Notes: generated by a model not told the origin, from the sequence alone. Numbered from the stretch's first letter, positions 27,432-37,055 are shown. The stretch: 41,917 nt of DNA from an uncultured Colwellia sp. (GCA_913061475.1 CAJXUN010000040.1:1-41917); one strand, 5' to 3'. A program made the numbers and translations.

Positions 27432-28391
27432 CTAATCTTGATAATATTTTGACACTAACGCGATGAACTTACCAAGTTTTTCTTTCGGCAGATTGTTTAT
27501 ACCTGCCGCCGCTGCTCTGCCGCCACCGGTTTCAAATTGCACACACAGTTCGCCGGCCCCTTGTTTATTTTCTAGCGGTGCTCGCAAGCTTACTAAATAA
27601 CTATCATCGGCATTTAACGTCAATACCGCATGGGCTTTATGAGGGGATTGATTTGCTAACGCGTTGCCAAAAACGCCACTCACACGTCTCGACCAAGGTG
27701 CATTTTCAAGCTCGATGACCTGCAATACCTCGTTTTCATCTAACACTTTAGCGTTTTTAGCTTGTGCCATATCTGTGTTATAGGCTTGCTCAAGCACAGT
27801 GAAAATTGAATTCGGTTCAGCGATTAAAGAAAACGGACTGGCATATCCTAGCAGTTTTTTAAATAGCTCATCAGGTGCAATATGTAAATCATCAACGCTT
27901 CGGCCGTAGCCATTATAATTAATATAAGTACCCAAAGCTTTTAGCTTTGCTTGCTCGCTCTCAGTTAGTCCTTGTTGTATCGACAATTGCTGTGCTGCCG
28001 ATGTCATATTGTCACCAAATGCCGCAACAATGGCCCATAACACGTATTTCCCAGCTAAATAGTGATTAACCAATAAGCTGGTACAAGTATTAGGATCCGT
28101 ATCAATAATGGCAGTTAAACGCTCAGAGCTAGGTATTGCGCCAGAGCGATGATGATCAATATAAAGCACGTCAATATCGTTAGCGAGCAACTCATCGAGC
28201 GCAGTAATATTTTTTTCTAGCGAAATATCCAGCACGGTAACCGACGTCGCCTTCAAGGCAGGTACTTGCTGCAATAATTGAATATCTCGTTTAACGCCAG
28301 TAATTAAGCTCGAGATTTTTGGCTCAGCAAGGCGCAATTGCAGCAATGCAATAATGCCATCAGCATCGCCATTAAAAACATCATAATGCAT
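27432..28391 (-). CDS. DHH-family phosphoesterase
   Basis: A 319-residue DHH/DHHA1-type phosphoesterase. Motif I is FNGDADGI (6-13, metal-binding aspartates), D55 lies in VLDIS, the signature is DHH (79-81), and the C-terminal substrate motif GGGRAAAAG (289-297) has Arg where many members have His. Members hydrolyse pAp, short oligonucleotides or cyclic dinucleotides. The substrate here is not determined. It lies between galE and cysC on the same strand, which makes pAp (3'-phosphoadenosine 5'-phosphate), the by-product of PAPS use, an attractive candidate by context only. Confidence 0.8.
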   Translation of the reverse strand: MHYDVFNGDADGIIALLQLRLAEPKISSLITGVKRDIQLLQQVPALKATSVTVLDISLEKNITALDELLANDIDVLYIDHHRSGAIPSSERLTAIIDTDPNTCTSLLVNHYLAGKYVLWAIVAAFGDNMTSAAQQLSIQQGLTESEQAKLKALGTYINYNGYGRSVDDLHIAPDELFKKLLGYASPFSLIAEPNSIFTVLEQAYNTDMAQAKNAKVLDENEVLQVIELENAPWSRRVSGVFGNALANQSPHKAHAVLTLNADDSYLVSLRAPLENKQGAGELCVQFETGGGRAAAAGINNLPKEKLGKFIALVSKYYQD

Positions 28392-28516
28392 AGAAAACTT
28401 CCTTTAACACACTCAAAATAAGCTTTTCATTTATAGCGATTTCCAATTATCCATGAACTACTATCAATGTCCTATTATCAATATTCTATCAAGATGATTG
28501 ATAACCGAGAAAATCA

Positions 28517-29116
28517 CTACACGATAAAACCATGCTCAATTAAATGGTCAATGATTTGCTGAGCACACTGTTCAATACTTTTGTCAGCCGTACGCACGTG
28601 AATAATAGGATTTTCTGGGGCTTCATAAGCAGAATCAATACCGGTAAAATCTTTAATCTCACCTGCTCTGGCCTTTTTATACAAACCTTTAGGGTCGCGT
28701 TGTTCACAAATTTCTATTGGGGTATCGATAAATACTTCAATAAACTCGCCCGACGCTAATTTACTGGCAGCAAGCGCTCTGTCAGCACGAAATGGTGATA
28801 TAAACGCCGTAGAAACAATCAAACCGGCATCAACAAATAACTGAGCAACTTCACTAATACGGCGAATATTTTCCACACGGTCACTATCACTAAAGCCTAA
28901 GTCACCATTAAGGCCGTGCCGAACATTATCACCGTCAAGCAAGTAACTATGACATTGACGTGCAAAAAGCATAGCATCAACAGCGTTAGCAATGGTTGAC
29001 TTACCTGAACCACTCAGCCCGGTATACCAAAGTAAACAGGCAGTTTGCTGTTTTATTTCAGCTCTTTGGCTTTTACTGACTTGCTGGCTATGCCAAACGG
29101 TATTTTCAGTTTTCAT
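28517..29116 (-). CDS. cysC: CysC, adenylylsulfate kinase
   Basis: Phosphorylates APS (adenosine 5'-phosphosulfate) to PAPS, the sulfate donor for sulfotransferases and for assimilatory reduction. The 199 residues have the P-loop GLSGSGKST (33-41), the DGDNVRHGLN segment, RRISEVAQL, and the conserved SPFRADRALA and FIDTPIEICEQRDPKGLYKKAR blocks. The length is normal. It is downstream of the SLC13 transporter, cysN and cysD on the same strand (gap 105 bp), forming a sulfate-activation set. Confidence 0.95.
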   Translation of the reverse strand: MKTENTVWHSQQVSKSQRAEIKQQTACLLWYTGLSGSGKSTIANAVDAMLFARQCHSYLLDGDNVRHGLNGDLGFSDSDRVENIRRISEVAQLFVDAGLIVSTAFISPFRADRALAASKLASGEFIEVFIDTPIEICEQRDPKGLYKKARAGEIKDFTGIDSAYEAPENPIIHVRTADKSIEQCAQQIIDHLIEHGFIV

Positions 29117-29221
29117 ATTGTTCCAATTAATGATGGCGTCGAATTGTTACTGACGGCATTTTTACAATGATTATCTAAACGTAGTTGATGTCACGGTCTT
29201 ACAACATTAACTTCACACTCG

Positions 29222-30952
29222 CTAAAATGGAAATATCTGCGGTAGTAACATCAGTACCACCAAACTATAGGTCAGTGTTATCGGCCAACCAAATTTAATA
29301 AAGTCAGCAAGTTTATAATTTCCGGCATTAAATACCATAATGTTAGTTTGATAACCGTAGGGGCTAATAAAACTGCCGCTAGCACCGAACGCTACCGCCA
29401 TCACCAAAGGCAGCGGATTAACCCCCAAACCAATGGCAATATTATAAGCAACCGGGAATACCAAGGCCGCAGCTGCACTGTTAGTGATAACTTCGGTTAG
29501 AATTAAGGTAATAAAAAATATCACTATCAAAGCAATTAGTGCACTTTGCCCGGCCAATAAACTTTCTATTTCACTGGCAAAAATGGCCGCGACACCACTG
29601 TGCTCAAACGCTTGCGCTAAGGTCAATGCGCCAAGCACAATCAACCAAATTTCAATTGGGAACCGGCGTTTAATTTCATTAACCGTCAAGCAACCAGTAA
29701 AAATCAATAGCGCTAAGTAAAACATCAAACTCGACAGCAAACTTATATCCGTAACCATGGTTAGTGCAATAGCGATAATAAAACCGAAAACCGCTAAAGA
29801 GCCTCGCCAACCTGAAAGCATGTTGTCAGGTTTATGGCCTGAAAGAATAAAAAAGTTTTTGGTTAAATTCGTTCTGGCGGTAAAGTCAGAGCCAACCGCT
29901 AGTACTAAGAAATCACCCGCTTGAATAGTGATATCCCCGAGCTTACCTGAAAGTGAAGCGCCCTCACGGCGAACGGCAACAACAGCGGCATCGAATCTGG
30001 CGCGAAACCCCGCTGTTTTCAGTGTTTCTCCGACAATCGCAGAATCAGGCTTAATTAATACTTCGGTTAAATTTTCACGTAATAAACCATCTTGCTCAGC
30101 AAATAACGACAAACCATCAAATTGTTGTAACACCAAGACCTTACTGATATCACCACTAAAAATGAGTCGATCATGGCTTTGTATGATTTCATCTGGCGTA
30201 ACCGGCGAAATAAGCCGACCATCACGCACTAACTCAACAAGAAATAACGCATCCAAGTTTCTTAAGCCATTGTCTTCGATACTTTTACCGATCAATTTGG
30301 ATTGTGGCTTTACTTGTGCTTCAACAAGATACTCTTTGACTTCTAAGTATTCATTTCTCATATCAGCTAGGGTGTGTTGTCGTAGCAAAATAACCAATAA
30401 ACAAGCAACAAGTGCGCTACCACCAACAATTGTAAAATCAAAAAAACCTAAGCTAGCGCGACCTTGCTCAAGCCATAATGAGTTGACAATTAAGTTAGTT
30501 GACGTGCCGATCAAGGTTAACGTGCCGCCAAGAATAGCAGCAAATGATAGTGGCAATAGTAGTTTACCGGGGTTAATCACGGTATTTTTTTTCACCGTAG
30601 AAATTAAGGTAGCAACCACGGCAGTATTGCTAACAAGCCCGGAACTCAGGGCTGTAAAAATGAGTGTGCGTAAACTTGCTGTCGACCCTTTACCAGTTAG
30701 CATTAATGCCGACACTCGTCTTAATATACTGGTACGTTCATAGGCAAATGAACAGAGCACTAAGAGCAGCAGTGTTACTAAGCCAGGGTTAACCGCATTA
30801 GCAAGAATATTCTCACTGGTAACAAATGATGCTGCTAGACATAGCAGCGTGGCACTGCCAAAAACACGTTCGGGTTTGTTTGGAAAACAAACAAGCCCGA
30901 TCAGTGTTAATAAGAATATTGCCACAAGTAGCCACTGAGACCAAAGCATCAC
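29222..30952 (-). CDS. SLC13-family permease with two RCK_C domains, probable sulfate transporter
   Basis: A 576-residue inner-membrane transporter. It has an N-terminal bundle of helices (about 1-195), two TrkA-C/RCK_C domains in the middle (about 205-370, with KLIGKSIEDNGLRNLDALFLVELVRDG... and SAIVGETLKTAGFRARFDAAVVAVRR), and a second helix bundle (about 385-576) containing VITNSAAAALVFPVA. This SLC13/DASS architecture with internal RCK_C domains is common in bacterial sulfate and dicarboxylate carriers. Its position 43 bp after cysN and before cysC argues for sulfate uptake. Confidence 0.87.
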   Translation of the reverse strand: MMLWSQWLLVAIFLLTLIGLVCFPNKPERVFGSATLLCLAASFVTSENILANAVNPGLVTLLLLVLCSFAYERTSILRRVSALMLTGKGSTASLRTLIFTALSSGLVSNTAVVATLISTVKKNTVINPGKLLLPLSFAAILGGTLTLIGTSTNLIVNSLWLEQGRASLGFFDFTIVGGSALVACLLVILLRQHTLADMRNEYLEVKEYLVEAQVKPQSKLIGKSIEDNGLRNLDALFLVELVRDGRLISPVTPDEIIQSHDRLIFSGDISKVLVLQQFDGLSLFAEQDGLLRENLTEVLIKPDSAIVGETLKTAGFRARFDAAVVAVRREGASLSGKLGDITIQAGDFLVLAVGSDFTARTNLTKNFFILSGHKPDNMLSGWRGSLAVFGFIIAIALTMVTDISLLSSLMFYLALLIFTGCLTVNEIKRRFPIEIWLIVLGALTLAQAFEHSGVAAIFASEIESLLAGQSALIALIVIFFITLILTEVITNSAAAALVFPVAYNIAIGLGVNPLPLVMAVAFGASGSFISPYGYQTNIMVFNAGNYKLADFIKFGWPITLTYSLVVLMLLPQIFPF

Positions 30953-30995
30953 GGTAACCTAGTAAGTCGATATTGCAGAAATAAAGTTGGCACTA

Positions 30996-32423
30996 TTATT
31001 TCTTTAACAAATCACGAGCACCCCAATGCGGAAAGTGTTTACGCACAAGGCTATTCAATTCTTTTTCAAAATCAGAGTATTGATGAGCCTGTTGTGATTC
31101 AAGTGCGCCATTAATCATGCCAGCGCCGACCGTAATATTGCTTAATCGATCAATAATAATGAATGCACCTGTGGCTTTGTTATCATCGTAAGCATCAAAA
31201 TGTAATGCTTCATCAACTTCAAAGTTCACCACACCGATCTCATTCAAGGCTAATTGATCAGCATTAGACTTTTCTAAGGTATTAACATCAATACGATGAT
31301 CAATACTGAGTGCATGCCCTGTGGTGAGTTTACTGCCATGCTTAATGTAGTACTCTCGCCCCGGTTCAAGTTCATCTTCGTGCATCCAAACAACAGTAGC
31401 ACTGAGCTCTTTAGTCGAGAGCGGTGAATGCCCTTTTTTAACAATCATTTCACCGCGACTAATATCTATTTCATCTTCTAAGGTCAAGGTAATTGCCATG
31501 CCTTGATCGGCACGATCAATATTACCTTCAAAGGTTACTATCGACTTAACAATACTTTCTTTACCTGAGGGTAAAGCAACAATTTCATCACCGACACGAA
31601 TATGACCAGAGCCAACTGTACCAGCAAAGCCTCTAAAATCGAGATTCGGACGATTGACATATTGCACTTGTAAACGAAACTGCGTGAAGCCCTTTTGATC
31701 ATCTACCTTAATAGTATTTAATAGCTTCATCATGGTTGCGCCAGGATACCAAGACATATTGGCACTTTCTTCAACAACATTGTCACCTTTCAATGCTGAA
31801 ATAGGCACAAAACGCACATCATCAAACGCTAAGTCATCAGCAAATTTTCGGTATTCTTTCTTAATCTCTTGGTAACGCTCTTGGCTATAATCAACCAAAT
31901 CCATTTTATTTACTGCGACTAAGACATGCTTAATACCTAATAGCGAACAAATAAAAGAATGACGACGCGTTTGAACTTGCACGCCGTGACGCGCATCAAT
32001 CAGAATAATCGCTAAATCACAATTTGACGCGCCTGTCGCCATATTACGGGTGTACTGCTCATGACCAGGGGTATCGGCAATAATAAACTTACGTTTATCA
32101 GTAGCGAAGTAACGATAAGCAACATCAATGGTAATGCCTTGTTCGCGCTCTGATTGCAAACCATCAACTAATAACGCTAGATCAATTGCTTCACCAGTAG
32201 TACCTGACTTTTTACTGTCGTTTTCAATCGCCGCTAATTGATCTTCAAAGATCATTTTAGAATCATGTAATAAACGGCCAATTAAGGTACTTTTACCATC
32301 ATCAACACTGCCACAGGTAAAAAAGCGTACCATTTCCTTGTTTTCATGTTGCTTCAAGTAAGATTCAATATCGGTTTCAAGCAAATCGCTATCAAGCATT
32401 TCTTTCGCGGGTGAATCAATCAT
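30996..32423 (-). CDS. cysN: CysN, sulfate adenylyltransferase GTPase subunit
   Basis: GTPase subunit that drives APS synthesis by CysD from ATP and sulfate. The 475 residues include the P-loop GSVDDGKST (38-46), G3 DTPGHEQY, G4 NKMDL and EF-Tu-like beta-barrel domains. The length matches E. coli CysN (475), with no CysC fusion. The start ATG 32423 keeps its own ribosome binding site (AGGAATAAAG). This matters because an inserted element of about 0.8 kb now separates it from cysD, the gene normally immediately upstream. Confidence 0.95.
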   Translation of the reverse strand: MIDSPAKEMLDSDLLETDIESYLKQHENKEMVRFFTCGSVDDGKSTLIGRLLHDSKMIFEDQLAAIENDSKKSGTTGEAIDLALLVDGLQSEREQGITIDVAYRYFATDKRKFIIADTPGHEQYTRNMATGASNCDLAIILIDARHGVQVQTRRHSFICSLLGIKHVLVAVNKMDLVDYSQERYQEIKKEYRKFADDLAFDDVRFVPISALKGDNVVEESANMSWYPGATMMKLLNTIKVDDQKGFTQFRLQVQYVNRPNLDFRGFAGTVGSGHIRVGDEIVALPSGKESIVKSIVTFEGNIDRADQGMAITLTLEDEIDISRGEMIVKKGHSPLSTKELSATVVWMHEDELEPGREYYIKHGSKLTTGHALSIDHRIDVNTLEKSNADQLALNEIGVVNFEVDEALHFDAYDDNKATGAFIIIDRLSNITVGAGMINGALESQQAHQYSDFEKELNSLVRKHFPHWGARDLLKK

Positions 32424-32477
32424 CTTTATTCCTAATAAAAATAGCTGTAAGTTGGAAGTTCAAAGCAGTCAGAAAGA

Positions 32478-32579
32478 CAAAGCTGTAAGCTGTCAGTTCT
32501 AAGCTTTCAGTTAAAAGACAAACCATCAGTGTGGCACTTGTTTTTACTGATAGCTGACAGCTTAAAACTTATCGCTTTG
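32478..32579. repeat. fold-back (imperfect inverted) repeat block at the cysN side
   Basis: The segment near 32478-32510 contains AGCTGTAAGCTGTCAG and related words. The segment 32541-32579 contains their reverse complement (CTGATAGCTGACAGCTT...). The two halves would fold into a long imperfect hairpin around roughly 40 bases. The words are the same as in the 46-bp tandem repeats on the other side of the gene. Confidence 0.65.
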
Positions 32580-32602
32580 TTTTTTACTTACCGCTTCTCT
32601 TC

Positions 32603-32938
32603 TTAAATCGTGTTTCTCAACCCTGTCAACATGGCTGATAACTCTTCTGTTTCTTTAATCCAGTTTTGGCTTTTATCTTTGGGTAAATAGCCAATCTCGA
32701 TTCCAATATAAATTTGTGTTCTCAGCTCAGCTAATGATGAACGCGAGATGGTAATAAAATGTCGTTTATCCTTCGGAGTCTCTCGAGTCATGCCTTCAGC
32801 AATGTTACTCGGTACAGAAAGCCCAGAACGTGTAATTTGATCTCTAAAACCAAAATCACGTAAAGACGCCGTTTGCTTATAAATTTCCGCCGACAACCGC
32901 GCAGCTCTTTTCCATACCTCTAACTTCTCAAAGTTCAT
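32603..32938 (-). CDS. four-helix-bundle protein (23S rRNA intervening-sequence / Avd-like family)
   Basis: A 111-residue helical protein of the 'four helix bundle protein' family (S23/IVS, TIGR02436-type). The signature FEKLEVWKRAARLSAEIYK is at 3-21, followed by FRDQITRSGLSVPSNIAEG and SRSSLAELRTQI. Relatives are encoded within 23S rRNA intervening sequences of several bacteria. The fold is shared with Avd, the accessory protein that binds reverse transcriptase in diversity-generating retroelements. Stand-alone copies have no settled function. It has a good ribosome binding site (AAGGA, 7 nt before ATG 32938). It is surrounded by repeats and interrupts the cysD-cysN pair, so it is probably the only gene of an inserted element. 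No reverse transcriptase is nearby. Confidence 0.88.
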   Translation of the reverse strand: MNFEKLEVWKRAARLSAEIYKQTASLRDFGFRDQITRSGLSVPSNIAEGMTRETPKDKRHFITISRSSLAELRTQIYIGIEIGYLPKDKSQNWIKETEELSAMLTGLRNTI

Positions 32939-32976
32939 AACAAATCCTTGTTAAGACAAAGCTAACAGCCTAAAAA

Positions 32977-33190
32977 ATAGCTGTAAGCTGTTAGTTTTAA
33001 GCTTTCAGTAAAACCGAAAGCAATAGCTTTAAGCTGTCAGTTTTAAGCTTTCAGTAAAACCGAAAAACATAGCTGTAAGCTGTCAGTTTTAAGCTTTCAG
33101 TAAAACCGAAAAACATAGCTGTAAGCTTTTAGTTTAAAGCTTTCAGTAGAACCGAAAAACATAGCTGCAAGCTGTTAGTTTTAAGCTTTC
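32977..33190. repeat. 46-bp tandem repeat array (4.65 copies)
   Basis: Units start at 32977, 33023, 33069, 33115 and 33161, exactly 46 bp apart. Each begins ATAGCTGTAAGCTG-like, continues TTTTAAGCTTTCAGTA and ends in an AACCGAAA-type segment. The fifth copy stops after 30 bp. Units differ by only a few substitutions. An inverted fragment (TTTTACTGAAAGCTGATAGC, near 33200-33219) follows. The array lies upstream of the four-helix-bundle gene in that gene's direction. Confidence 0.92.
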
Positions 33191-33255
33191 TTTTCTTTGT
33201 TTTTACTGAAAGCTGATAGCTTTCTTTTAACTTATAGCTTTTTTAAAACGCAGTT

Positions 33256-34155
33256 TTAAAAATAACCTTCCATTTTCTTTTTCTCCATCGAGCCAGCAGA
33301 ATCGTGATCAATCACGCGTCCTTGTCGTTCAGAGGTTTTTGTTAATAGCATTTCTTGTATTATTTCAGGTAATGTTGTCGCTGTAGACTCAACAGCCCCC
33401 GTTAACGGATAACAGCCTAGTGTTCTAAAGCGCACGCTTTTCATTTGCACTTCTTCATCATCGCCAATAGGCATGCGCTCATCATCAACCATGATCAAGG
33501 TGCCATCGCGTTCAACTACCGGACGCTTTTCAGCTAAATAAAGCGGCACAATTGGGATACTTTCTAGGTAGATATATTGCCAAATATCTAACTCGGTCCA
33601 GTTTGACAAAGGGAACACGCGAATACTTTCACCTTTATTCACTTTACCGTTGTATACATTCCAAAGCTCAGGGCGTTGGCTTTTTGGATCCCAACGATGA
33701 TTTTTATCACGGAATGAATAAACCCGTTCTTTGGCGCGAGATTTTTCTTCATCACGACGTGCGCCGCCAAATGCTGCGTCAAAGCCATATTTATCAAGCG
33801 CTTGCTTTAGCGCTTGAGTTTTCATGATATCGGTATGCTTAGCACTGCCATGCTCAAAAGGACCAATATTCATCGCCATGCCTTCAGGATTTTTATGCAC
33901 CAATAACTCAAAGCCATGGTCTATTGCCATTTGATCGCGAAAAGCAATCATCTCTTTGAATTTCCAGTTGGTGTCAACATGAAGTAGCGGAAAAGGTATT
34001 TTTCCAGGCGCAAAAGCTTTGCGTGCTAAATGCAATAATACCGCGGAGTCTTTACCTACAGAGTAAAGCATCACAGGGTTATCAAATTCTGCAGCAACTT
34101 CGCGCATGATATGGATAGATTCGGCTTCTAGCTTTTGTAAATGTGTTAATGGCAT
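33256..34155 (-). CDS. cysD: CysD, sulfate adenylyltransferase catalytic subunit
   Basis: N-type ATP sulfurylase subunit that forms APS. The 299 residues have the PP-loop SVGKDS (32-37) within [19 protein letters not shown], the [15 protein letters not shown] segment, and [15 protein letters not shown]. The length is close to E. coli CysD (302). It should pair with cysN, which now lies 830 bp downstream beyond the repeat element. Any promoter would be in the 129 bp upstream, where I see only AT-rich sequence. Confidence 0.95.
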   Translation of the reverse strand: MPLTHLQKLEAESIHIMREVAAEFDNPVMLYSVGKDSAVLLHLARKAFAPGKIPFPLLHVDTNWKFKEMIAFRDQMAIDHGFELLVHKNPEGMAMNIGPFEHGSAKHTDIMKTQALKQALDKYGFDAAFGGARRDEEKSRAKERVYSFRDKNHRWDPKSQRPELWNVYNGKVNKGESIRVFPLSNWTELDIWQYIYLESIPIVPLYLAEKRPVVERDGTLIMVDDERMPIGDDEEVQMKSVRFRTLGCYPLTGAVESTATTLPEIIQEMLLTKTSERQGRVIDHDSAGSMEKKKMEGYF

Positions 34156-34284
34156 CGCTGTTCACTAAAGGTGGTGACATATATTGAGTAATATCATGCC
34201 ACAGCAATCAAGCATTATCCATATAAGTAAAAGCTTGTTTATACTAAAAAGATATAAAAAAATAATTAAATAGTGATTAAATCT

Positions 34285-35937
34285 CTAACTTGGCGAATGC
34301 TCAAGATTATTTTTGTAACGTCGGATTAACGCTAGCGAAGAAGATGAAAGTGTTTCACTGTCAATCTCGTCCATAGACTTGCTCATAACATTGAGCACTT
34401 CTTTGCCTAATTGCTTACCTAGCTCTACGCCCCATTGATCATAAGAGTTTACTTGCCATATAACACCTTGAACAAATATTTTATGTTCATAAAGCGCTAA
34501 TAAAGCCCCTAACGATTGAGGATCCAACTGCGGCATTAACAAGGTATTACTCGGCGTATTACCTTTCATGGTTTTGTGACTCGCAAGCCTTTTGACTTCA
34601 GCTTCATTAGCGCCCAATAAGCGTAGTTCTGCTTCAGCTTGTGCCAGCGTTTTACCTTGCATTAATGCTTCACTTTGCGCAAAACAATTCGCCACTAAAG
34701 TATCATGATTCGCTAAATGCTCACTGGTTGGCGCAAGTGAAAGGATAAAATCTGTTGGAATAATATCGGCACTTTGATGCATCAATTGCATAAAGGCATG
34801 TTGACCATTAGTACCTTCTTGGCCAAAAACTACTGGCGCGGTTAAATACTTAAGCGTGTTACCGGCATTATCAACAGACTTACCATTACTTTCCATATCG
34901 GTTTGCTGCAAGTACCCAGGTAACGCTCTAAGCGCATGATTGTAAGGCAATATAGCTAAACTTGGATAACCTAAACCATTACGATTCCAAATACCTAGCA
35001 AGGCCATAATCACCGGCATATTTTCTGCAAATGGCGCTTGTTTAAAATGCTGATCCATTGCAAATGCCCCCGCTTTGAGGGCATTAAAATGTTTATTACC
35101 AATAATTAATGCTAACGGCAAACCAACCGCCGACCATAACGAAAATCGGCCGCCAACCCAATCCCACATCGGGAGAATATTTTCTTGTTTAATACCAAAA
35201 CCTGTCGCAGCAGCAATATTAGTACTAACCGCATACCAATGCTGAGCCATAACGTCAGTAGCTGAGTTGTTTTTATCAACTAAAGCGTCAAGCATCCAGG
35301 CTTTGACAATCGTGGCATTAAGCAGGGTTTCTTGGGTAGAGAAGGTTTTAGAAATCACCACAACGAGCGTTGTAGCAGCATCAAGCTTAGCAAACTTTTC
35401 TTGCGCTGCATCACCATCAACATTGGCCAACACATGCGCTTTTAAACCAGGCTGATGATATGGCACCAGCGCCGATAACGCGACCTTCACACCGTAATAC
35501 GAACCACCAATGCCAATCGCTAAAATATCAGTAAACGTTTCACCGGTAACTGAACGAACATTACCTTGCTGCACGTCATCAACAATTTTGGCCATTTTAG
35601 CTTCGGTATCGATCACTTCTTGTGCTTGTGCACCGAGCAGGCCAATTTTTATAGCTGTAGGTGCGCGTAATACCGTATGTAAAACCGCACGTTGCTCAGT
35701 GTTATTTAATAGCTCGCCATCAAATTGCGCCGCTATTTTATCGCTAAGGTTACTGCGTTCTGCCAGCGAAAATAAACTTTCAAGTTCATTATCAACAATA
35801 TTTTGCTTGGCATAATCGAGAAATAAGCCCGCCGCTGAGACGGAATATTTTTTACTACGATCGCTATCTGAAAATAGCGAAAAAATATTTCTCGTTAAAG
35901 CCGAGTCAGTAAATTGTGATAAATTAGTTACGTCCAT
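34285..35937 (-). CDS. pgi: Pgi, glucose-6-phosphate isomerase
   Basis: Interconverts glucose 6-phosphate and fructose 6-phosphate, linking glycolysis to both the UDP-glucose and GDP-mannose branches present here. It has the sugar-phosphate loop GIGGSYYG, the VISKTFSTQET motif, the GGRFSLWSAVGLPLAL segment and QGVIWQVNSYDQWGVELGK near the end. The open frame starts five codons earlier (TTG 35952). I choose ATG 35937 (MDVTNLSQFTDS), giving 550 aa, the standard length. It is 45 bp downstream of galU on the same strand and probably co-transcribed. Confidence 0.95.
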   Translation of the reverse strand: MDVTNLSQFTDSALTRNIFSLFSDSDRSKKYSVSAAGLFLDYAKQNIVDNELESLFSLAERSNLSDKIAAQFDGELLNNTEQRAVLHTVLRAPTAIKIGLLGAQAQEVIDTEAKMAKIVDDVQQGNVRSVTGETFTDILAIGIGGSYYGVKVALSALVPYHQPGLKAHVLANVDGDAAQEKFAKLDAATTLVVVISKTFSTQETLLNATIVKAWMLDALVDKNNSATDVMAQHWYAVSTNIAAATGFGIKQENILPMWDWVGGRFSLWSAVGLPLALIIGNKHFNALKAGAFAMDQHFKQAPFAENMPVIMALLGIWNRNGLGYPSLAILPYNHALRALPGYLQQTDMESNGKSVDNAGNTLKYLTAPVVFGQEGTNGQHAFMQLMHQSADIIPTDFILSLAPTSEHLANHDTLVANCFAQSEALMQGKTLAQAEAELRLLGANEAEVKRLASHKTMKGNTPSNTLLMPQLDPQSLGALLALYEHKIFVQGVIWQVNSYDQWGVELGKQLGKEVLNVMSKSMDEIDSETLSSSSLALIRRYKNNLEHSPS

Positions 35938-35997
35938 ATACCTACACTTCAAAGTTTATTATTCAAACAAAAATTTATTATTTAAACCTAGCGTAAA

Positions 35998-36900
35998 TTA
36001 AGCTTTTAAAAGCTCGGTTAAATAGCTTTTAAATTCGTCAGCTAATTCTGGATGACGTAAGCCATATTCAACATTGGCTTTCATGTAACCTAACTTAGAG
36101 CCACAATCATGTGATTTACCTGACATATGGAATGCTTCAACGGTTTCTCTTTCCATCAGCATGGCAATAGCATCGGTTAATTGAATTTCATCGCCTGCGC
36201 CCGGAGGAGTAATTTTCAACAGATCCCAAATTTTTTCTGACAACACATAACGACCAACAACAGCTAAATTAGATGGCGCTTCTTCAACCGGTGGTTTTTC
36301 AACAATAGCGGTCATAGTTTTTGACTCACCAGGTGAAAGCTCAACACCGCCACAATCAACAACACCGTAGCTACTCACTTGCTCTAACGGCACCGGCTCA
36401 ACCATAATTTGGCTATAACCACCTACTTCATTGTAGCGAGTTAACATTGCCGCTAAATTTTCAGTTTTTAAATCCGCTGTTGCGTCATCTAAAATAACAT
36501 CAGGCAATACCACAACAAAGGGTTCATTACCGATAATGGGGCGAGCTTTTAATACCGCATGGCCTAAACCTTTTGCTTCACCTTGGCGAACATGCAAAAT
36601 AGTAACGTCTTTCGGGCAAATCGCTTGTATCTCATCAAGTAACTGGCGTTTTACACGTTTTTCAAGCGTAGTTTCCAGCTCAAATGATTTGTCAAAATGG
36701 TTTTCAATTGCGTTTTTAGAAGAGTGCGTAACGAGCACTATCTCTTTGATACCGGCAGCAATACATTCATTAACTATGTATTGAATCAGCGGTTTATCAA
36801 CAATCGGTAACATCTCTTTTGGAATGGCTTTAGTTGCAGGCAACATCCGGGTACCTAATCCTGCGACAGGTATTACCGCTTTTTTAATTCTATTTGGCAT
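35998..36900 (-). CDS. galU: GalU, UTP-glucose-1-phosphate uridylyltransferase
   Basis: Makes UDP-glucose from glucose 1-phosphate and UTP. The 300 residues start [20 protein letters not shown], then [17 protein letters not shown], the nucleotidyltransferase G-loop and substrate region. Further family blocks are [11 protein letters not shown] and [15 protein letters not shown]-glucose is the substrate of both galE and ugd in this window. A terminator lies just upstream, so galU probably has its own promoter within 36901-36985, leading galU-pgi. Confidence 0.95.
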   Translation of the reverse strand: MPNRIKKAVIPVAGLGTRMLPATKAIPKEMLPIVDKPLIQYIVNECIAAGIKEIVLVTHSSKNAIENHFDKSFELETTLEKRVKRQLLDEIQAICPKDVTILHVRQGEAKGLGHAVLKARPIIGNEPFVVVLPDVILDDATADLKTENLAAMLTRYNEVGGYSQIMVEPVPLEQVSSYGVVDCGGVELSPGESKTMTAIVEKPPVEEAPSNLAVVGRYVLSEKIWDLLKITPPGAGDEIQLTDAIAMLMERETVEAFHMSGKSHDCGSKLGYMKANVEYGLRHPELADEFKSYLTELLKA

Positions 36901-36987
36901 TTTTATCCTTAATTTTTTGCAGATAAGTCACTTTAAAGCGAGTTATCGTCGTTGTCACGATGAAATAATAGTTTTTCGGTAAATAAT

Positions 36988-37015
36988 AAAAATGATACCA
37001 AAAGGTATCATTTTT
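36988..37015 (-). terminator. intrinsic terminator downstream of the UDP-GlcA epimerase gene
   Basis: AAAAATGATACC (36988-36999), a 4-base loop and GGTATCATTTTT (37004-37015) form a perfect 12-bp stem. On the minus strand it is followed by TTATTATTT, about 40 bp after the epimerase stop. It could also work on the plus strand. Confidence 0.82.
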
Positions 37016-37055
37016 TAGCTATGCTCTTTGGTAGCTAGTTTGTAAAATTTAACCG

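Larger units (their letters stand above)
32437..33246 (-). mobile_element. repeat-bounded element carrying a four-helix-bundle gene, inserted between cysD and cysN
   Basis: About 810 bp separate cysD from cysN and have the structure of an inserted element. The outer ends are imperfect inverted repeats: the left end from 32441 reads ATAGCTGTAAGTTGGAAG and the right end, read inward from 33245 on the other strand, AAAGCTATAAGTTAAAAG (14 of 18 identical). Inside are a fold-back block (32478-32579), the 111-codon gene and a tandem array (32977-33190). No transposase is present. Either a non-autonomous mobile element or an intervening-sequence-like element is possible. The exact boundaries are my estimate; no target-site duplication was identified. 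Confidence 0.6.

Noticed and set aside
29928-30743. A 271-codon plus-strand open frame
   Set aside because: It lies antisense inside the clear SLC13 transporter gene and has a Ser/Asn/Lys-rich composition typical of antisense reading.
32977-33190. Regular repeats considered as a CRISPR array
   Set aside because: The 46-bp units are contiguous and almost wholly identical, without unique spacers, and there are no cas genes in the window.
32437-33246. Full diversity-generating retroelement, because of the Avd-like protein
   Set aside because: There is no reverse transcriptase and no template/variable repeat pair; the 46-bp units are simple tandem copies.
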